Below are positions 1-8,544 of a stretch of DNA of 64,000 bases, one piece after another. Position 1 is the first letter of the stretch, and each line of letters starts with the position of its first letter. The notes beneath the pieces are model-generated. The model was given only the letters and a program-made list of their open reading frames with translations. It searched no databases and was not told the DNA's origin. Location of the stretch: NCBI RefSeq assembly GCF_000226875.1, contig NZ_JH164926.1, forward strand, positions 1,258,310-1,322,309. The letters run 5' to 3'. This DNA is from Neisseria shayeganii 871 (lineage in GTDB: Bacteria > Pseudomonadota > Gammaproteobacteria > Burkholderiales > Neisseriaceae). Made by a program: the position numbers and the translations under genes.

Positions 1-99
1 CAGCCCATCTGTTAATATTATTGAGGCGATGCAAAAGGGCTGCTTGATTGAATACCCCTCAACCATTCAAAATTTTGTGCTATTCATTAGGAATTTTTT

Positions 100-330
100 A
101 TGAACAAACTCCCCAAAAAATGGGCAGGCATTGCATTTTCATTTTATGCATCGGCCATTATGGTACTCATCGTCAGCAGTGTGTTGCTGGTTCTGAACAC
201 AGGGATAGATGCAGGCTATCCCATGCGCCTGTTGAAATCTTATTTGATCACTTGGCCGATTGCGTTTTGCAGCCTGCTGGCCGTTCGCCCGCTGGTGGTT
301 AAATTGGTCAATGCCACCGTAGAGAGCTAG
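100..330 (+). CDS. DUF2798 family small membrane protein
   Basis: A 76-residue protein with two hydrophobic stretches (about residues 10-33 and 45-65) separated by a short loop. This is the size and layout of the DUF2798 family, small two-helix inner-membrane proteins of unknown function. The start follows a GGAA-type ribosome site ten bases upstream (ATTAGGAATTTTTT). The gene stands alone at the left edge of the window; the next gene is convergent. No biochemical role can be inferred. Family assignment is by overall pattern only. Confidence 0.7.
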   Translation: MNKLPKKWAGIAFSFYASAIMVLIVSSVLLVLNTGIDAGYPMRLLKSYLITWPIAFCSLLAVRPLVVKLVNATVES

Positions 331-403
331 GCAGCCTCTACTACATCTGCAGATTTTCGCTCGGTAGCAAAGCCGACTTACGAAGCCCAAAACTGCTGCG
401 CCA

Positions 404-420
404 GCCTGAGACCTTTGACG
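404..420. repeat. Fragment of the TGAGACC element terminus
   Basis: The bases AGCCTGAGACCTTTG match the outer end of the inverted-repeat element found elsewhere in the window, but no second end lies nearby. It is probably a decayed remnant, located just past the 3' end of the dioxygenase gene. Confidence 0.45.
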
Positions 421-427
421 ACACGTC

Positions 428-1216
428 CTAGCCTACTCGCACCGCGGTCATGCTCAATGATCCGCCGACAATTTCGTCATTAAACAATTCGACTTTATCC
501 TCCTCATCCCGCAACGCCATGACATATAGCAAGGGCAGATAATGTTCGGGAGTGGACACGGACAAGGCTGCAGGATTTCCTAAGCGATTGTAATAAATCA
601 ATTTTTCATTATCCCCACTCAAAATCGCTTGGTTGATTTGGTCACGGAAAGTTTGCGCCCATTCGTAAGCCGCCCCCGGCTGGCGGATGTGGGCGAAGCT
701 GATGGTGCGCAGGTTATGGACGATATTGCCGCTGCCGACAATGAGCACGCCTTGTTCGCGCAAGGGCTTGAGCTTCTGCGCCAAGGCGAAATGCCATTCG
801 GCAGGCCGGTGCCGGTTCAAACTTAATTGAACAACAGGAATATCGGCCTCGGGGTAAAGATGCTTGAGTACACTCCATGTACCGTGATCAAAGCCGCGCT
901 GCATATCGACAGCTACGGTTTCCGGCGCAAGCAACCGTTGCACTTCGGCAGCCAGCTCAGGGCTACCGGCGGCAGGATACTGTACTTGGCTCAATGCTTC
1001 GGGAAAGCCGTAAAAATCATAAATCATGCCGGGAGCCGCACTGCCGGACACATGCAAACCATCGCCGTACCAATGTGCGGAAACCATCAAGATGGCGCGG
1101 GGCTTGGGAAACCGTGCCGAAACCTGTTTGAAACCGAGGTTAAACGGATTATCGGCTTCGATGGCATTCATCGGGCTGCCGTGGCCGAGAAATAAAGCAG
1201 GGATTTTATCCATCAT
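428..1216 (-). CDS. ygiD: 4,5-DOPA extradiol dioxygenase-type enzyme (YgiD/LigB family)
   Basis: A 262-residue class III extradiol ring-cleavage dioxygenase of the YgiD type. These cytosolic enzymes use a metal held by histidines to open catechol rings such as L-DOPA; the natural bacterial substrate is usually unknown. Visible family marks are the N-terminal LFLGHGSPM segment, the SAHW segment and the FDHGTWSVL segment, which together carry the metal-binding histidines. The start was placed at the tandem ATG ATG because a longer frame reads backwards through a DUS copy (1218-1229) just upstream and is unlikely to be translated. Length is normal for the family. It is a single-gene unit convergent with the DUF2798 gene. 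Confidence 0.85.
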   Translation of the reverse strand: MMDKIPALFLGHGSPMNAIEADNPFNLGFKQVSARFPKPRAILMVSAHWYGDGLHVSGSAAPGMIYDFYGFPEALSQVQYPAAGSPELAAEVQRLLAPETVAVDMQRGFDHGTWSVLKHLYPEADIPVVQLSLNRHRPAEWHFALAQKLKPLREQGVLIVGSGNIVHNLRTISFAHIRQPGAAYEWAQTFRDQINQAILSGDNEKLIYYNRLGNPAALSVSTPEHYLPLLYVMALRDEEDKVELFNDEIVGGSLSMTAVRVG

Positions 1217-1420
1217 CAGGCTACCTGAAAAATCCACGGGCAAAGACAACAAATAGCTGCCCGCTGTCTAGCAGCGACACAAAAACGCTGGAAGTGAAAT
1301 ACCGGTCAGTGACTTGCTCAATTTTGCGTAGACGGTACGCTTGATCATTGACTGCGCAGTCATTTCAGAAGAAAAACCCCGCGGCCATCAGAGCTTGACA
1401 GATGTCCGGGCCACAATAAT

Positions 1421-1449
1421 GCCTGCTTGAAACCGCATTCCAAGCAGGC
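1421..1449. terminator. Hairpin downstream of the nitroreductase gene
   Basis: A perfect 9-bp inverted repeat (GCCTGCTTG ... CAAGCAGGC) with an 11-base loop lies just past the nitroreductase stop codon. On the minus strand it is followed by ATTATTG rather than a clean U-run, so termination strength is uncertain. Confidence 0.5.
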
Positions 1450-1467
1450 AACCACAGAGTTTACGCC

Positions 1468-2073
1468 TTACAGGCCGAATACTTGCAAGCGTTCTTCCAG
1501 CGGTTTGAACGCTTTCTCGCCGGCGGGGGCATCAATGCCGCCGAACACCATTTGCGCACGCAGGGTCCAAGATGCGGGGATGTTCCACTCTTTAGCCACG
1601 GCTTGGTCAATCAAAGGATTGTAGTGCTGCAGATTGGCGCCGATGCCGGCAGCAGCCAAGGTCGTCCACACGGCATATTGGTGCATGGCATCGGTGTGTT
1701 CGGCCCAAACCGGGAAGTTGTCTGCATACAGGGGGAATTGTTCCTGCAAGCCTTTAACCACCGTTTGATCTTCAAAAAAGAGCACGGAGCCGGCCGCTGC
1801 TTTAAACATATCGAGCTTTTGTTTGGTGGAATCAAACTGTTCGGCAGGCACAATGGCGTGCAAGGCTTCTTCGGCGAATTGCCACAGCTTTTCATGGTCT
1901 GCACCCAGCAATACCACCACACGGGTAGATTGCGAATTGAAGGAGGAAGGCGTGTGCAGCACGGCATGCTTCACGATTTCCACCACTTCGGCCGCCGGCA
2001 AAGGCAGGTTTTTATTCAGCGCGTAAACAGAGCGACGGGTTTCTGCGGTTTTTTGAATATTTTGATAAGACAT
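1468..2073 (-). CDS. Nitroreductase family protein (FRP2/HBN1-like)
   Basis: A 201-residue flavin-dependent nitroreductase-fold protein of the small fatty-acid-repression/HBN1-like branch. It is expected to bind FMN as a dimer and reduce nitro or quinone compounds with NAD(P)H. Support comes from the ETRRSVYALNKNLPLP start, the HTPSSFNSQSTRVVVLLG segment, and AAGIGANLQHYNP near the C-terminus, all characteristic of the fold. The start is the ATG of MSYQNIQ, preceded by AGGAAA. The doxX-like gene and a LysR regulator lie upstream; together they resemble a small redox-stress or electrophile-response cluster controlled by the divergent regulator, which is inference. Confidence 0.85.
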   Translation of the reverse strand: MSYQNIQKTAETRRSVYALNKNLPLPAAEVVEIVKHAVLHTPSSFNSQSTRVVVLLGADHEKLWQFAEEALHAIVPAEQFDSTKQKLDMFKAAAGSVLFFEDQTVVKGLQEQFPLYADNFPVWAEHTDAMHQYAVWTTLAAAGIGANLQHYNPLIDQAVAKEWNIPASWTLRAQMVFGGIDAPAGEKAFKPLEERLQVFGL

Positions 2074-2323
2074 AGGGTTTCCTAGATTTTCAATGAATGA
2101 GGATGGGGTAAAAGAGAAAAGCATCGACAACCCAAAGACGGGCGGCAAGCGGTACGGCATCGGCGCTTTCGGCAGAATCTGGCTTTCGGCTGCGTGAACC
2201 ATACCGGCACAACGTATCACGCCGCACTTCACTTCCGGCCTCTGCTGGCAGATTACTACCCGAATGCCAGTCCATACCGCCTGGCATGAAACACCGGCGG
2301 GAAGGCGCTGCTTGTCGGCAGTT

Positions 2324-2734
2324 TTAAGCGCTTGTATTCAGCTGCTTATCCAAAGTCCAAAGGCCGCCGCCTGCCGATGCGATATATAAGAAGATAAAGC
2401 AGAACAGGGCTGCCGGTTCACCGCCATTGAGCAGCGGAAGCAGTGGGGAAGGCGCTGTATGGGCCATAAAATAGGCGAATGCCATTTGACCCGACAAAAT
2501 AAAGGCCACCGGGCGGGTAAACAGGCCGACCAAAAGCAACAGGCCGCCGACGACTTCGAGTATACCTGCTAAGCCGTAGATTGACATCAGCTGCAAGCCG
2601 TCAAACATTTCCACATGGGGCAAAGCAAAGAGTTTGGCCGTACCGTGCAACAAGAACATATAGGCGGATGTGATCCGCAAGACCGCAAGCAAAGCCGGTT
2701 GGAAACTGCTGAGTTTATGGTTGAAGGTATTCAT
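2324..2734 (-). CDS. DoxX family membrane protein
   Basis: A 136-residue inner-membrane protein with four hydrophobic helices, matching the DoxX family. Visible signatures are the N-terminal LRITSAYMFLLHGTAKLF segment and the GLLLLVGLFTRPVAFIL segment. DoxX proteins occur in redox and detoxification contexts, but the molecular function of this branch is not settled. It is divergent from the LysR regulator (100-bp gap) and codirectional with the nitroreductase, a common arrangement in proteobacteria where LysR controls the oppositely oriented target. Confidence 0.85.
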   Translation of the reverse strand: MNTFNHKLSSFQPALLAVLRITSAYMFLLHGTAKLFALPHVEMFDGLQLMSIYGLAGILEVVGGLLLLVGLFTRPVAFILSGQMAFAYFMAHTAPSPLLPLLNGGEPAALFCFIFLYIASAGGGLWTLDKQLNTSA

Positions 2735-2834
2735 CTTGATGGTATGTGTTGTTTAAGATGGAATGCAGTATATTGATTTCCCATGTGTAGATATATAATC
2801 TTTTTATTGATGAATCATTTCCCAATAAGAAATC

Positions 2835-3740
2835 ATGGATACCTTATTCAGCCTAAAAGTTTTCCGGCAAGTGGTGGAAAGCGGCAGCTTCACACAGGCC
2901 GCCGAACGCTTGGGCATCTCCAATGCCATGGCCAGCAAGCATGTCCGCCATTTGGAACACTCCCTGCACAGCAAACTCTTGCACCGCAACAGCCGCAGAC
3001 TGCACCTGACCGAAGCCGGCGAAGCGTATTACCGGCAGTGCTGCCATGCCCTGGACACCTTGGAAACGGCGGCACGGCAAGCCGCCGGCGTCGCAGAAAA
3101 ACCGCAGGGCATATTACGCCTGACCATGCCCCAATGGTTTGCCAATCCCCGATTCAGCCGTTGGTTACATGAATACCGTCAGCTCTACCCGGCCGTGGCG
3201 CTGGATTTGGTGCTGAGCAACCGCCATACCGACCTGATTGCCGACGGTTTCGACCTCGCTTTACGCGTTTCCAACGATCCCAGCCCTTCTTTGATTGTGC
3301 GCCCCTTGGCCGACATCGCGTTTCTTCTGTTGGCCGCCCCCGATTACCTCCGCCACAACGGCTGGCCGCAAACCCCCGAGGAAGTGGCGCAACACCCTGC
3401 TATTTTGCCCTCCTACACCGACATGAGCCGGGTGGAAATCCGGCATAAAACCAGCAGCCGCAGCTGCTTGCTGGAATTGCACTCTTCGGTTCACAGCGAC
3501 AGCACGTTGATGATCGGCAGCCTGATTCGGGCCGGCTGCGGCATCGGTTTCCAACCCGAATGGTGTGCCTGCGAAGACTTGGCCGCCGGCAGGGTCGTCC
3601 AACTGTTGCCCGACTACCGGATCACCACGGTCAAACTTTATGCCGCCTATATAGACCGCACTTTCCTCAGCGCCAAAGTCAGAAGCTTTATTGACTTTTT
3701 GGAAGCGAAAATCCGCGACAACGCCGCGGAAAACGGTTGA
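2835..3740 (+). CDS. LysR family transcriptional regulator
   Basis: A 301-residue LysR-type regulator. The N-terminal winged helix-turn-helix spans about residues 1-60 (MDTLFSLKVFRQVVESGSFT through the LHLTEAG segment), followed by a periplasmic-binding-protein-like effector domain. The sequence resembles the subgroup that controls adjacent oxidoreductases and DoxX-type genes. It reads away from doxX and the nitroreductase, so it probably binds in the 100-bp shared intergenic region and regulates those genes. The stop codon TGA is the first part of a DUS hairpin that probably ends transcription. Confidence 0.9.
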   Translation: MDTLFSLKVFRQVVESGSFTQAAERLGISNAMASKHVRHLEHSLHSKLLHRNSRRLHLTEAGEAYYRQCCHALDTLETAARQAAGVAEKPQGILRLTMPQWFANPRFSRWLHEYRQLYPAVALDLVLSNRHTDLIADGFDLALRVSNDPSPSLIVRPLADIAFLLLAAPDYLRHNGWPQTPEEVAQHPAILPSYTDMSRVEIRHKTSSRSCLLELHSSVHSDSTLMIGSLIRAGCGIGFQPEWCACEDLAAGRVVQLLPDYRITTVKLYAAYIDRTFLSAKVRSFIDFLEAKIRDNAAENG

Positions 3741-3779
3741 GGCTACCTGAAAAGCAGATGGGTTTTTCAGGTAGCCTCA
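3738..3779. terminator. DUS inverted-pair hairpin between convergent genes
   Basis: Two oppositely oriented DUS copies (TGAGGCTACCTGAAAA ... TTTTCAGGTAGCCTCA) form a 16-bp stem with a 10-base loop. It sits between the convergent LysR and zinc exporter genes, where a bidirectional terminator is expected. The LysR stop codon is the first three bases of the stem. Confidence 0.8.
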
Positions 3780-3795
3780 ACCGTTCCACACTGTG

Positions 3796-4764
3796 TCAAT
3801 CATGATGGTGGTGCGGCGGTGTCGAAGATTCGGGCAGGCCGCACAACACACCGTCCTCATGCCCGTGCGCCTCGCTTTCCACCTGAATATTGGTGTGCGT
3901 GATGTTCAGCGACCGCAGCCGCTCCGCCAAGCGGCCCTGCAAATCGGTGATCTGCGCCACGGTCAGGCTTTCGTCCACCACCAAATGGCACGACAGGGCA
4001 TGGACCGTGCTGTCTATGCTCCAAATGTGTACATCATGCACCGAGCGTACCCAAGCCTCAGCCTGCAAGATCGACAACACCTCAGCCATGTCCGCCTCCG
4101 GGCTGGCCTCCATCAACACCAGCCAAGCCTGACGGACGGTTGACCAACCGCCGCGCACAATCAGCAGCGCCACCAGCAAACTGCTGAGCGCATCCGCCCA
4201 CAGCCAGCCCCAAGTCATCATCAATACCGCCGCCGCAATCGCCGCCAGCGAGCCGAGCAAATCGCCCAAAACATGCAGATAAGCGGCTTTCATATTCAGA
4301 TTGTGGCCGACATCGCCGCCGCGATGCATATACCAAGCCACAAAGATATTGACCACCAAGCCTGCGGCGGCAATCACCAGCATTTCCAGCGAAGCCACCG
4401 GCTGCGGCGACAGCAGCCGCCACAGCGCCTCGTAAGCAATATAGGCGGCAATCGCCAGCAGGGTCAGCCCGTTGAAAAAGGCGGCCAAAATCTCCAAGCG
4501 CTTGAAGCCGAAAGTGTGCCGCGGCGTGCTGCCTTTGCGCCCCCACGCCACGGCCAATAAAGCCAGCAGCAAAGATGCCGCATCGCCGAGCATATGGCCG
4601 GCATCCGACAATAGGGCCAAGCTGTTCGACCACAGCCCGCCGATGAATTCGACCAGCATAAAGCCGGCAATCAGAACAAAGCTGACCGCCAGCGTGCGTA
4701 AATTATCCTGCTGGGGATGGCCGTGGGCATGGCCGGAATGGGAATGCGAATGGGCAGACATCAT
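3796..4764 (-). CDS. Cation diffusion facilitator, zinc/cadmium exporter
   Basis: A 322-residue CDF transporter that exchanges Zn2+ (possibly Cd2+ or Co2+) for protons at the inner membrane. Six membrane helices precede a cytosolic ferredoxin-like domain. The transport-site residues are visible in helix 2 (LLSDAGHMLGDAAS, with the HxxxD pair) and helix 5 (HVLGDLLGS, HxxxD). Histidine-rich stretches at the N-terminus (HSHSHSGHAHGH) and C-terminus (PPHHHHD) fit a metal exporter of the ZitB/CzcD type. The start is the tandem ATG ATG preceded by GGAG; the longer frame upstream has no recognisable ribosome site. Confidence 0.9.
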   Translation of the reverse strand: MMSAHSHSHSGHAHGHPQQDNLRTLAVSFVLIAGFMLVEFIGGLWSNSLALLSDAGHMLGDAASLLLALLAVAWGRKGSTPRHTFGFKRLEILAAFFNGLTLLAIAAYIAYEALWRLLSPQPVASLEMLVIAAAGLVVNIFVAWYMHRGGDVGHNLNMKAAYLHVLGDLLGSLAAIAAAVLMMTWGWLWADALSSLLVALLIVRGGWSTVRQAWLVLMEASPEADMAEVLSILQAEAWVRSVHDVHIWSIDSTVHALSCHLVVDESLTVAQITDLQGRLAERLRSLNITHTNIQVESEAHGHEDGVLCGLPESSTPPHHHHD

Positions 4765-4905
4765 GCGCTCCGGAAACATCATACACGGCTTATGGTGCGG
4801 CAACGGCCCGTGCGCCGTCAATCCGGCAGACGTAAAAAAGCCGCCGGCAGCGGGAAAGCGCGGCAGGCGGCTTGGCCATGTTTTCAGGTAGCCTGAGACC
4901 TGTGT

Positions 4906-5478
4906 TCAGGCGGCGGCATCCACGGAACCGCTGTTTTGGTACAGCGTAAACAAAGGCACGTCGGCTGCACGGATTTTGCTGCCGCCGGGCAAATCGGTAA
5001 ATTCCAGAATCGCAGCCGCCTCCACCACCTGCCCGCCGAGTTTGCGGATCAGATTGACGCCGGCCAGCATGGTGCCGCCGGTGGCCACCAAATCGTCCAC
5101 TAACAGCACGCGGTCGTTGGTGTGGATGGCATCGGTATGGATTTCTACCGTGGCCTCGCCGTATTCCAGCGCATAACTCTGCTCCACGGTTTCATACGGC
5201 AATTTGCCTTTTTTGCGGATGGGCACGAAGCCCACATTGAGCTGGTAGGCCAAAGCGGCGCCGATAATAAACCCGCGTGCGTCCAAACCCGCCACCACAT
5301 TGATGTCCTGATTCATATAACGGTAGGTAAGCAAATCCACCAGCAGGCGGAAATACTCCGGGCTCTGCAATACAGGCGTGATGTCGTGGAACAAAATGCC
5401 GTTTTGCGGCCAATGCGGAATTTTGCGGATTTTCTGCGCCAACATTTCAACAGTCATGACTTCGGGATGGAACAGCAT
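4906..5478 (-). CDS. apt: Adenine phosphoribosyltransferase
   Basis: A 190-residue type I phosphoribosyltransferase that salvages adenine to AMP using PRPP in the cytosol. The PRPP-binding loop is clear ([17 protein letters not shown]), as are the [13 protein letters not shown] loop and the [12 protein letters not shown] segment typical of Apt. The start chosen is MLFHPEVM with an AGAGG ribosome site eight bases upstream; an internal ATG seven codons later is possible. A DUS copy lies just upstream. It is divergent from relA (about 130-bp gap containing a TACAAT -10-like element for relA). This places a purine salvage enzyme back to back with a GTP-consuming alarmone synthetase. Confidence 0.95.
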   Translation of the reverse strand: MLFHPEVMTVEMLAQKIRKIPHWPQNGILFHDITPVLQSPEYFRLLVDLLTYRYMNQDINVVAGLDARGFIIGAALAYQLNVGFVPIRKKGKLPYETVEQSYALEYGEATVEIHTDAIHTNDRVLLVDDLVATGGTMLAGVNLIRKLGGQVVEAAAILEFTDLPGGSKIRAADVPLFTLYQNSGSVDAAA

Positions 5479-5611
5479 AGCGGTAGCCTCTTTCAGGTAG
5501 CCTGCAGACGAAAACAAAGCGCGCAATATAGCACAAAAAGCCACCGCCACACCCCGCCCAAGCCGAATTTGGTTACAATCGGCCTTCCTGCGTGTACAGA
5601 ATATTCGTGTC

Positions 5612-7822
5612 ATGGAAAACGTCCGCCCCAGCAGCACCGCCCCCGATTTAAACGACTACCGTGCCTGGTTCGCACCCTATGCCGCAAGGCAAAACGAAAC
5701 CGAGCGGCAGATGCTACAGCGGGCGTTGGCGCTGGCCGAGCAGCATTACCCGCCCGAGGCGCACACCCACGCCGGCGAGCCGCTGCTGGCCAGCGTGATG
5801 GGCGCCGCGCAAATGGTGGCCGAGATGGACCTGCTGCCCGAAGCCGTGGCCGCCACCCTGCTCACCGACATCTCCTCCTACTGCGCCGACTGGCCGCTTC
5901 AGGTAGCCGAACAATGCGGCGAAACCGTGTGCGGCCTGGTGCGCGGCATCGACGAAGTGCAGAAACTCACCCACTTCGCCCGCATCGACCAACTCGGCAC
6001 TCCCGAAGAACGCGCGCGGCAAGCCGAAGCCATGCGCAAAATGCTGCTGGCCATGGTCAACGACATCCGCGTGGTGCTGATCAAACTCGCCCTACGCACC
6101 CGCACCATGCAGTTTGTCGGCAGCACGCCCGACAGCCCCGAAAAACGCGCCTTGGCCAAAGAAACGCTGGATATTTTCGCCCCGCTGGCCAACCGCCTGG
6201 GCGTGTGGCAGCTCAAATGGCAGCTCGAAGACCTCGGTTTCCGCCACTACCGCCCCGAAGAATACAAACGCATCGCCCGCCTGCTCGACGAAAAACGCGA
6301 AGAACGCCTGCAATACATCGCCGACTTCCTCCAACAGCTGCGCAGCGAACTCGAGCGCTACGGCATCCGCCACTACGACGTGGCCGGCCGCCCGAAACAC
6401 ATCTACTCCATCTACCGCAAGATGGAAAAGAAAAAACTCGATTTCGACGGCCTCTACGACATCCGCGCCGTGCGCATTCTGGTGGACAGCATTCCCGAGT
6501 GCTACACCACGCTCGGCCTCGTGCACAGCCTGTGGCAACCCGTGCCCGGCGAATTCGACGACTACATCGCCAACCCCAAAGGCAACGGCTACAAAAGCCT
6601 GCATACCGTCATCATCGGCCCCGAAGACAAAGGGGTGGAAGTGCAAATCCGCACCTTTGAAATGCACCAATTCAACGAATTCGGCGTCGCCGCCCACTGG
6701 CGCTACAAAGAAGGCGGTAAGGGCGATGCCGCCTACGAGCAGAAAATCGCCTGGCTGCGCCAGCTGCTCGACTGGCGCGAAAACATGGCCGAAAGCGGCA
6801 AAGAAGACCTCGCCGCCGCCTTCCAAACCGAGCTGTTCAACGACACCATCTACGTGCTCACTCCGCACGGCAAAGTGCTTTCCCTGCCCGCCGGCGCCAC
6901 CCCCATCGATTTCGCCTACGCCCTGCACAGCAGCCTCGGCGACCGCTGCCGCGGCGCCAAAGTGGACGGCCAGATCGTGCCGCTGTCCACCCCGCTGGAA
7001 AACGGCCAGCGCGTGGAAATCATCGCCGCCAAAGACGGCGCACCCTCCGTCAACTGGCTCTACGAAGGCTGGGTAAAAAGCAACCGCGCCATCAGCAAAA
7101 TCCGCGCCTACATCCGCCAGCAAAACGCCGAAAGCATCCGCGAACAAGGCCGCCTGCAACTCGACAAAACCCTGGCCAAAATCCAGCCCAAACCCAATTT
7201 GCAGGCATTGAGCGAAAAAGTCGGCTACAAAAAACCCGACGAGCTCTACACCGCCATCGCCCAAGGCGAAGTGACGCCGCGCGCCATCCAGAAAGCCTGC
7301 GGCCTGCTCAACGAACCGCCGCCCGCCCCAGTGAGCGAACACAGCATCGTCAAGCGCTCCAAAATCAAAGCCGGCAACAAAAACGGCATCCTCATCGACG
7401 GCGAAGACGGCCTGCTCACCACCTTGGCCAAATGCTGCAAACCCGCCCCGCCCGACGACATCGTCGGCTTCGTCACCCGCGGCCGCGGCATTTCCGTGCA
7501 CCGCAGTAACTGCCCGGCCTTCCGCCATTTGGCCGCCCAAGCGCCCGATAAGGTCTTGGCCGCTGCTTGGGCCGGCCTGCAGGAAGGCCAAGTGTTTGCC
7601 GTCGATATCGAAATCCGCGCCCAAGACCGCGGCGGCCTGCTGCGCGACGTTTCCGAAGCCCTCGCCCGCCACAAGCTCAACGTGACCGCGGTGCAAACCC
7701 AATCGCGCGACCTCGAGGCCAGCATGCGCTTCACCCTGGAAGTGCGCCAAGTCAACGATCTGCCGCGTGTGCTGGCCAGCCTGGCCGAAGTGAAAGGCGT
7801 GATGAGCGTGTCCCGTCTTTAA
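5612..7822 (+). CDS. relA: (p)ppGpp synthetase RelA
   Basis: A 736-residue long RelA/SpoT homologue: degenerate HD domain (about 50-190), synthetase domain (about 240-380), TGS (about 410-470), zinc-finger/helical region with paired cysteines (AKCCKPAPP), and a C-terminal ACT domain. Two features identify it as the synthetase-only RelA type. The hydrolase HD pair is replaced by Thr85-Asp86 (LLTDISSY). The synthetase carries the acidic EFDD motif at 314-317, where bifunctional enzymes have RxKD. It makes ppGpp from ATP and GDP/GTP at stalled ribosomes; a separate SpoT outside the window would be needed for hydrolysis. An A/T-flanked hairpin follows the gene. Confidence 0.93.
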   Translation: MENVRPSSTAPDLNDYRAWFAPYAARQNETERQMLQRALALAEQHYPPEAHTHAGEPLLASVMGAAQMVAEMDLLPEAVAATLLTDISSYCADWPLQVAEQCGETVCGLVRGIDEVQKLTHFARIDQLGTPEERARQAEAMRKMLLAMVNDIRVVLIKLALRTRTMQFVGSTPDSPEKRALAKETLDIFAPLANRLGVWQLKWQLEDLGFRHYRPEEYKRIARLLDEKREERLQYIADFLQQLRSELERYGIRHYDVAGRPKHIYSIYRKMEKKKLDFDGLYDIRAVRILVDSIPECYTTLGLVHSLWQPVPGEFDDYIANPKGNGYKSLHTVIIGPEDKGVEVQIRTFEMHQFNEFGVAAHWRYKEGGKGDAAYEQKIAWLRQLLDWRENMAESGKEDLAAAFQTELFNDTIYVLTPHGKVLSLPAGATPIDFAYALHSSLGDRCRGAKVDGQIVPLSTPLENGQRVEIIAAKDGAPSVNWLYEGWVKSNRAISKIRAYIRQQNAESIREQGRLQLDKTLAKIQPKPNLQALSEKVGYKKPDELYTAIAQGEVTPRAIQKACGLLNEPPPAPVSEHSIVKRSKIKAGNKNGILIDGEDGLLTTLAKCCKPAPPDDIVGFVTRGRGISVHRSNCPAFRHLAAQAPDKVLAAAWAGLQEGQVFAVDIEIRAQDRGGLLRDVSEALARHKLNVTAVQTQSRDLEASMRFTLEVRQVNDLPRVLASLAEVKGVMSVSRL

Positions 7823-7889
7823 TGCCCGAAGCAAGGCCGTCAGCTCGCGCCCGTCCTCCTTTCAGGTAGCCTGGAACCTTTGCAACACA

Positions 7890-7928
7890 AAAAACAGCAG
7901 CACTTCTCTATGAAGCACTGCTGTTTTT
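7890..7928. terminator. Rho-independent terminator after relA
   Basis: An 11-bp perfect stem (AAAAACAGCAG ... CTGCTGTTTTT) encloses a 17-base loop and ends in five T residues on the plus strand, about 70 bases past the relA stop. Confidence 0.8.
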
Positions 7929-7934
7929 CCAGCC

Positions 7935-8082
7935 CGAGACCTTTGCAAAACCCTCATCTGCGGCGCATTTCTGCATTGTGCGCTGCTCGCTCGCTTGCCT
8001 ATCTACTATCTGATATGTCTGCACTCGCTGCGCTGCTACGCCTTGAACTGCATCCACATCTGGGGGGTTTGCAAAGGTCTCA
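7935..8082 (+). mobile_element. Short inverted-repeat element (MITE-like), 148 bp
   Basis: Ends are CGAGACCTTTGCAAAACCC and GGGGTTTGCAAAGGTCTCA, near-perfect terminal inverted repeats. The interior carries the GCGGCGCATTTCTGC and CTGCGCTGCTACGCCTTG blocks shared by all copies, and encodes no protein. This is the short version, lacking two internal blocks found in the 186-bp copies. The right end overlaps a DUS by one base (GGTCTCAGGCTACCTGAA). Confidence 0.85.
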
Positions 8083-8126
8083 GGCTACCTGAACGCTTTC
8101 AGGTAGCCTTTGCCGTCTCCATCCGA

Positions 8127-8468
8127 TTACTTGAAGAAATCGCCCATGCCCGGCGGCAAACCCATGCCTTGGGTAACTTGCGCCATGTGGGCCTGAGTGG
8201 CGCCTTCCACCTTGCGCGCGGCATCGTTGAAAGCGGCGGCAATCAAGTCTTCCAGCATTTCTTTATCGGAAACGGCATCGGCAGCCAAAGCGTCGTCGAT
8301 GTGGATGCGTTTGATCTGGTGGTGGCAGGTGAGGGTGATTTTCACCATGCCGCCGCCGGCTTCGCCTTCCACTTCGATATTGGCCAATTCGGCTTGCGCC
8401 TGTTTCATTTTTTCCTGCATTTTCTGCGCCTGCTGCATCAGGCCGCCCAGTCCGGCTTTGCCAAACAT
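8127..8468 (-). CDS. ybaB: Nucleoid-associated protein YbaB/EbfC
   Basis: A 113-residue YbaB/EbfC family DNA-binding protein, a dimer that coats nucleoid DNA. The family pattern is clear: glycine-rich N-terminus ([21 protein letters not shown]), a long charged helix, the [21 protein letters not shown] strand region and a C-terminal amphipathic helix. It lies 76 bases downstream of dnaX on the same strand, the standard dnaX-ybaB pairing, so co-transcription is likely. The usual third member recR is not next to it here. Confidence 0.95.
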   Translation of the reverse strand: MFGKAGLGGLMQQAQKMQEKMKQAQAELANIEVEGEAGGGMVKITLTCHHQIKRIHIDDALAADAVSDKEMLEDLIAAAFNDAARKVEGATQAHMAQVTQGMGLPPGMGDFFK

Positions 8469-8544
8469 ATGCTGACTCCTATGGATGTTGAATGGAATAA
8501 ATAATGGGGAAGGCTATCTTCCGCGTTTTGTCTATCAAGCGGCC

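Noticed and set aside
5122..6660. Long plus-strand open frame overlapping apt and relA
   Set aside because: It is rich in Arg, His and Pro, crosses two well-identified genes in other frames, and has no family resemblance; it is a high-GC shadow frame.
6092..7834. 580-codon minus-strand open frame opposite relA
   Set aside because: Composition (Gly, Ala, Val, Phe, His-rich) is that of an antisense shadow of the relA codons; relA is clearly the real gene.
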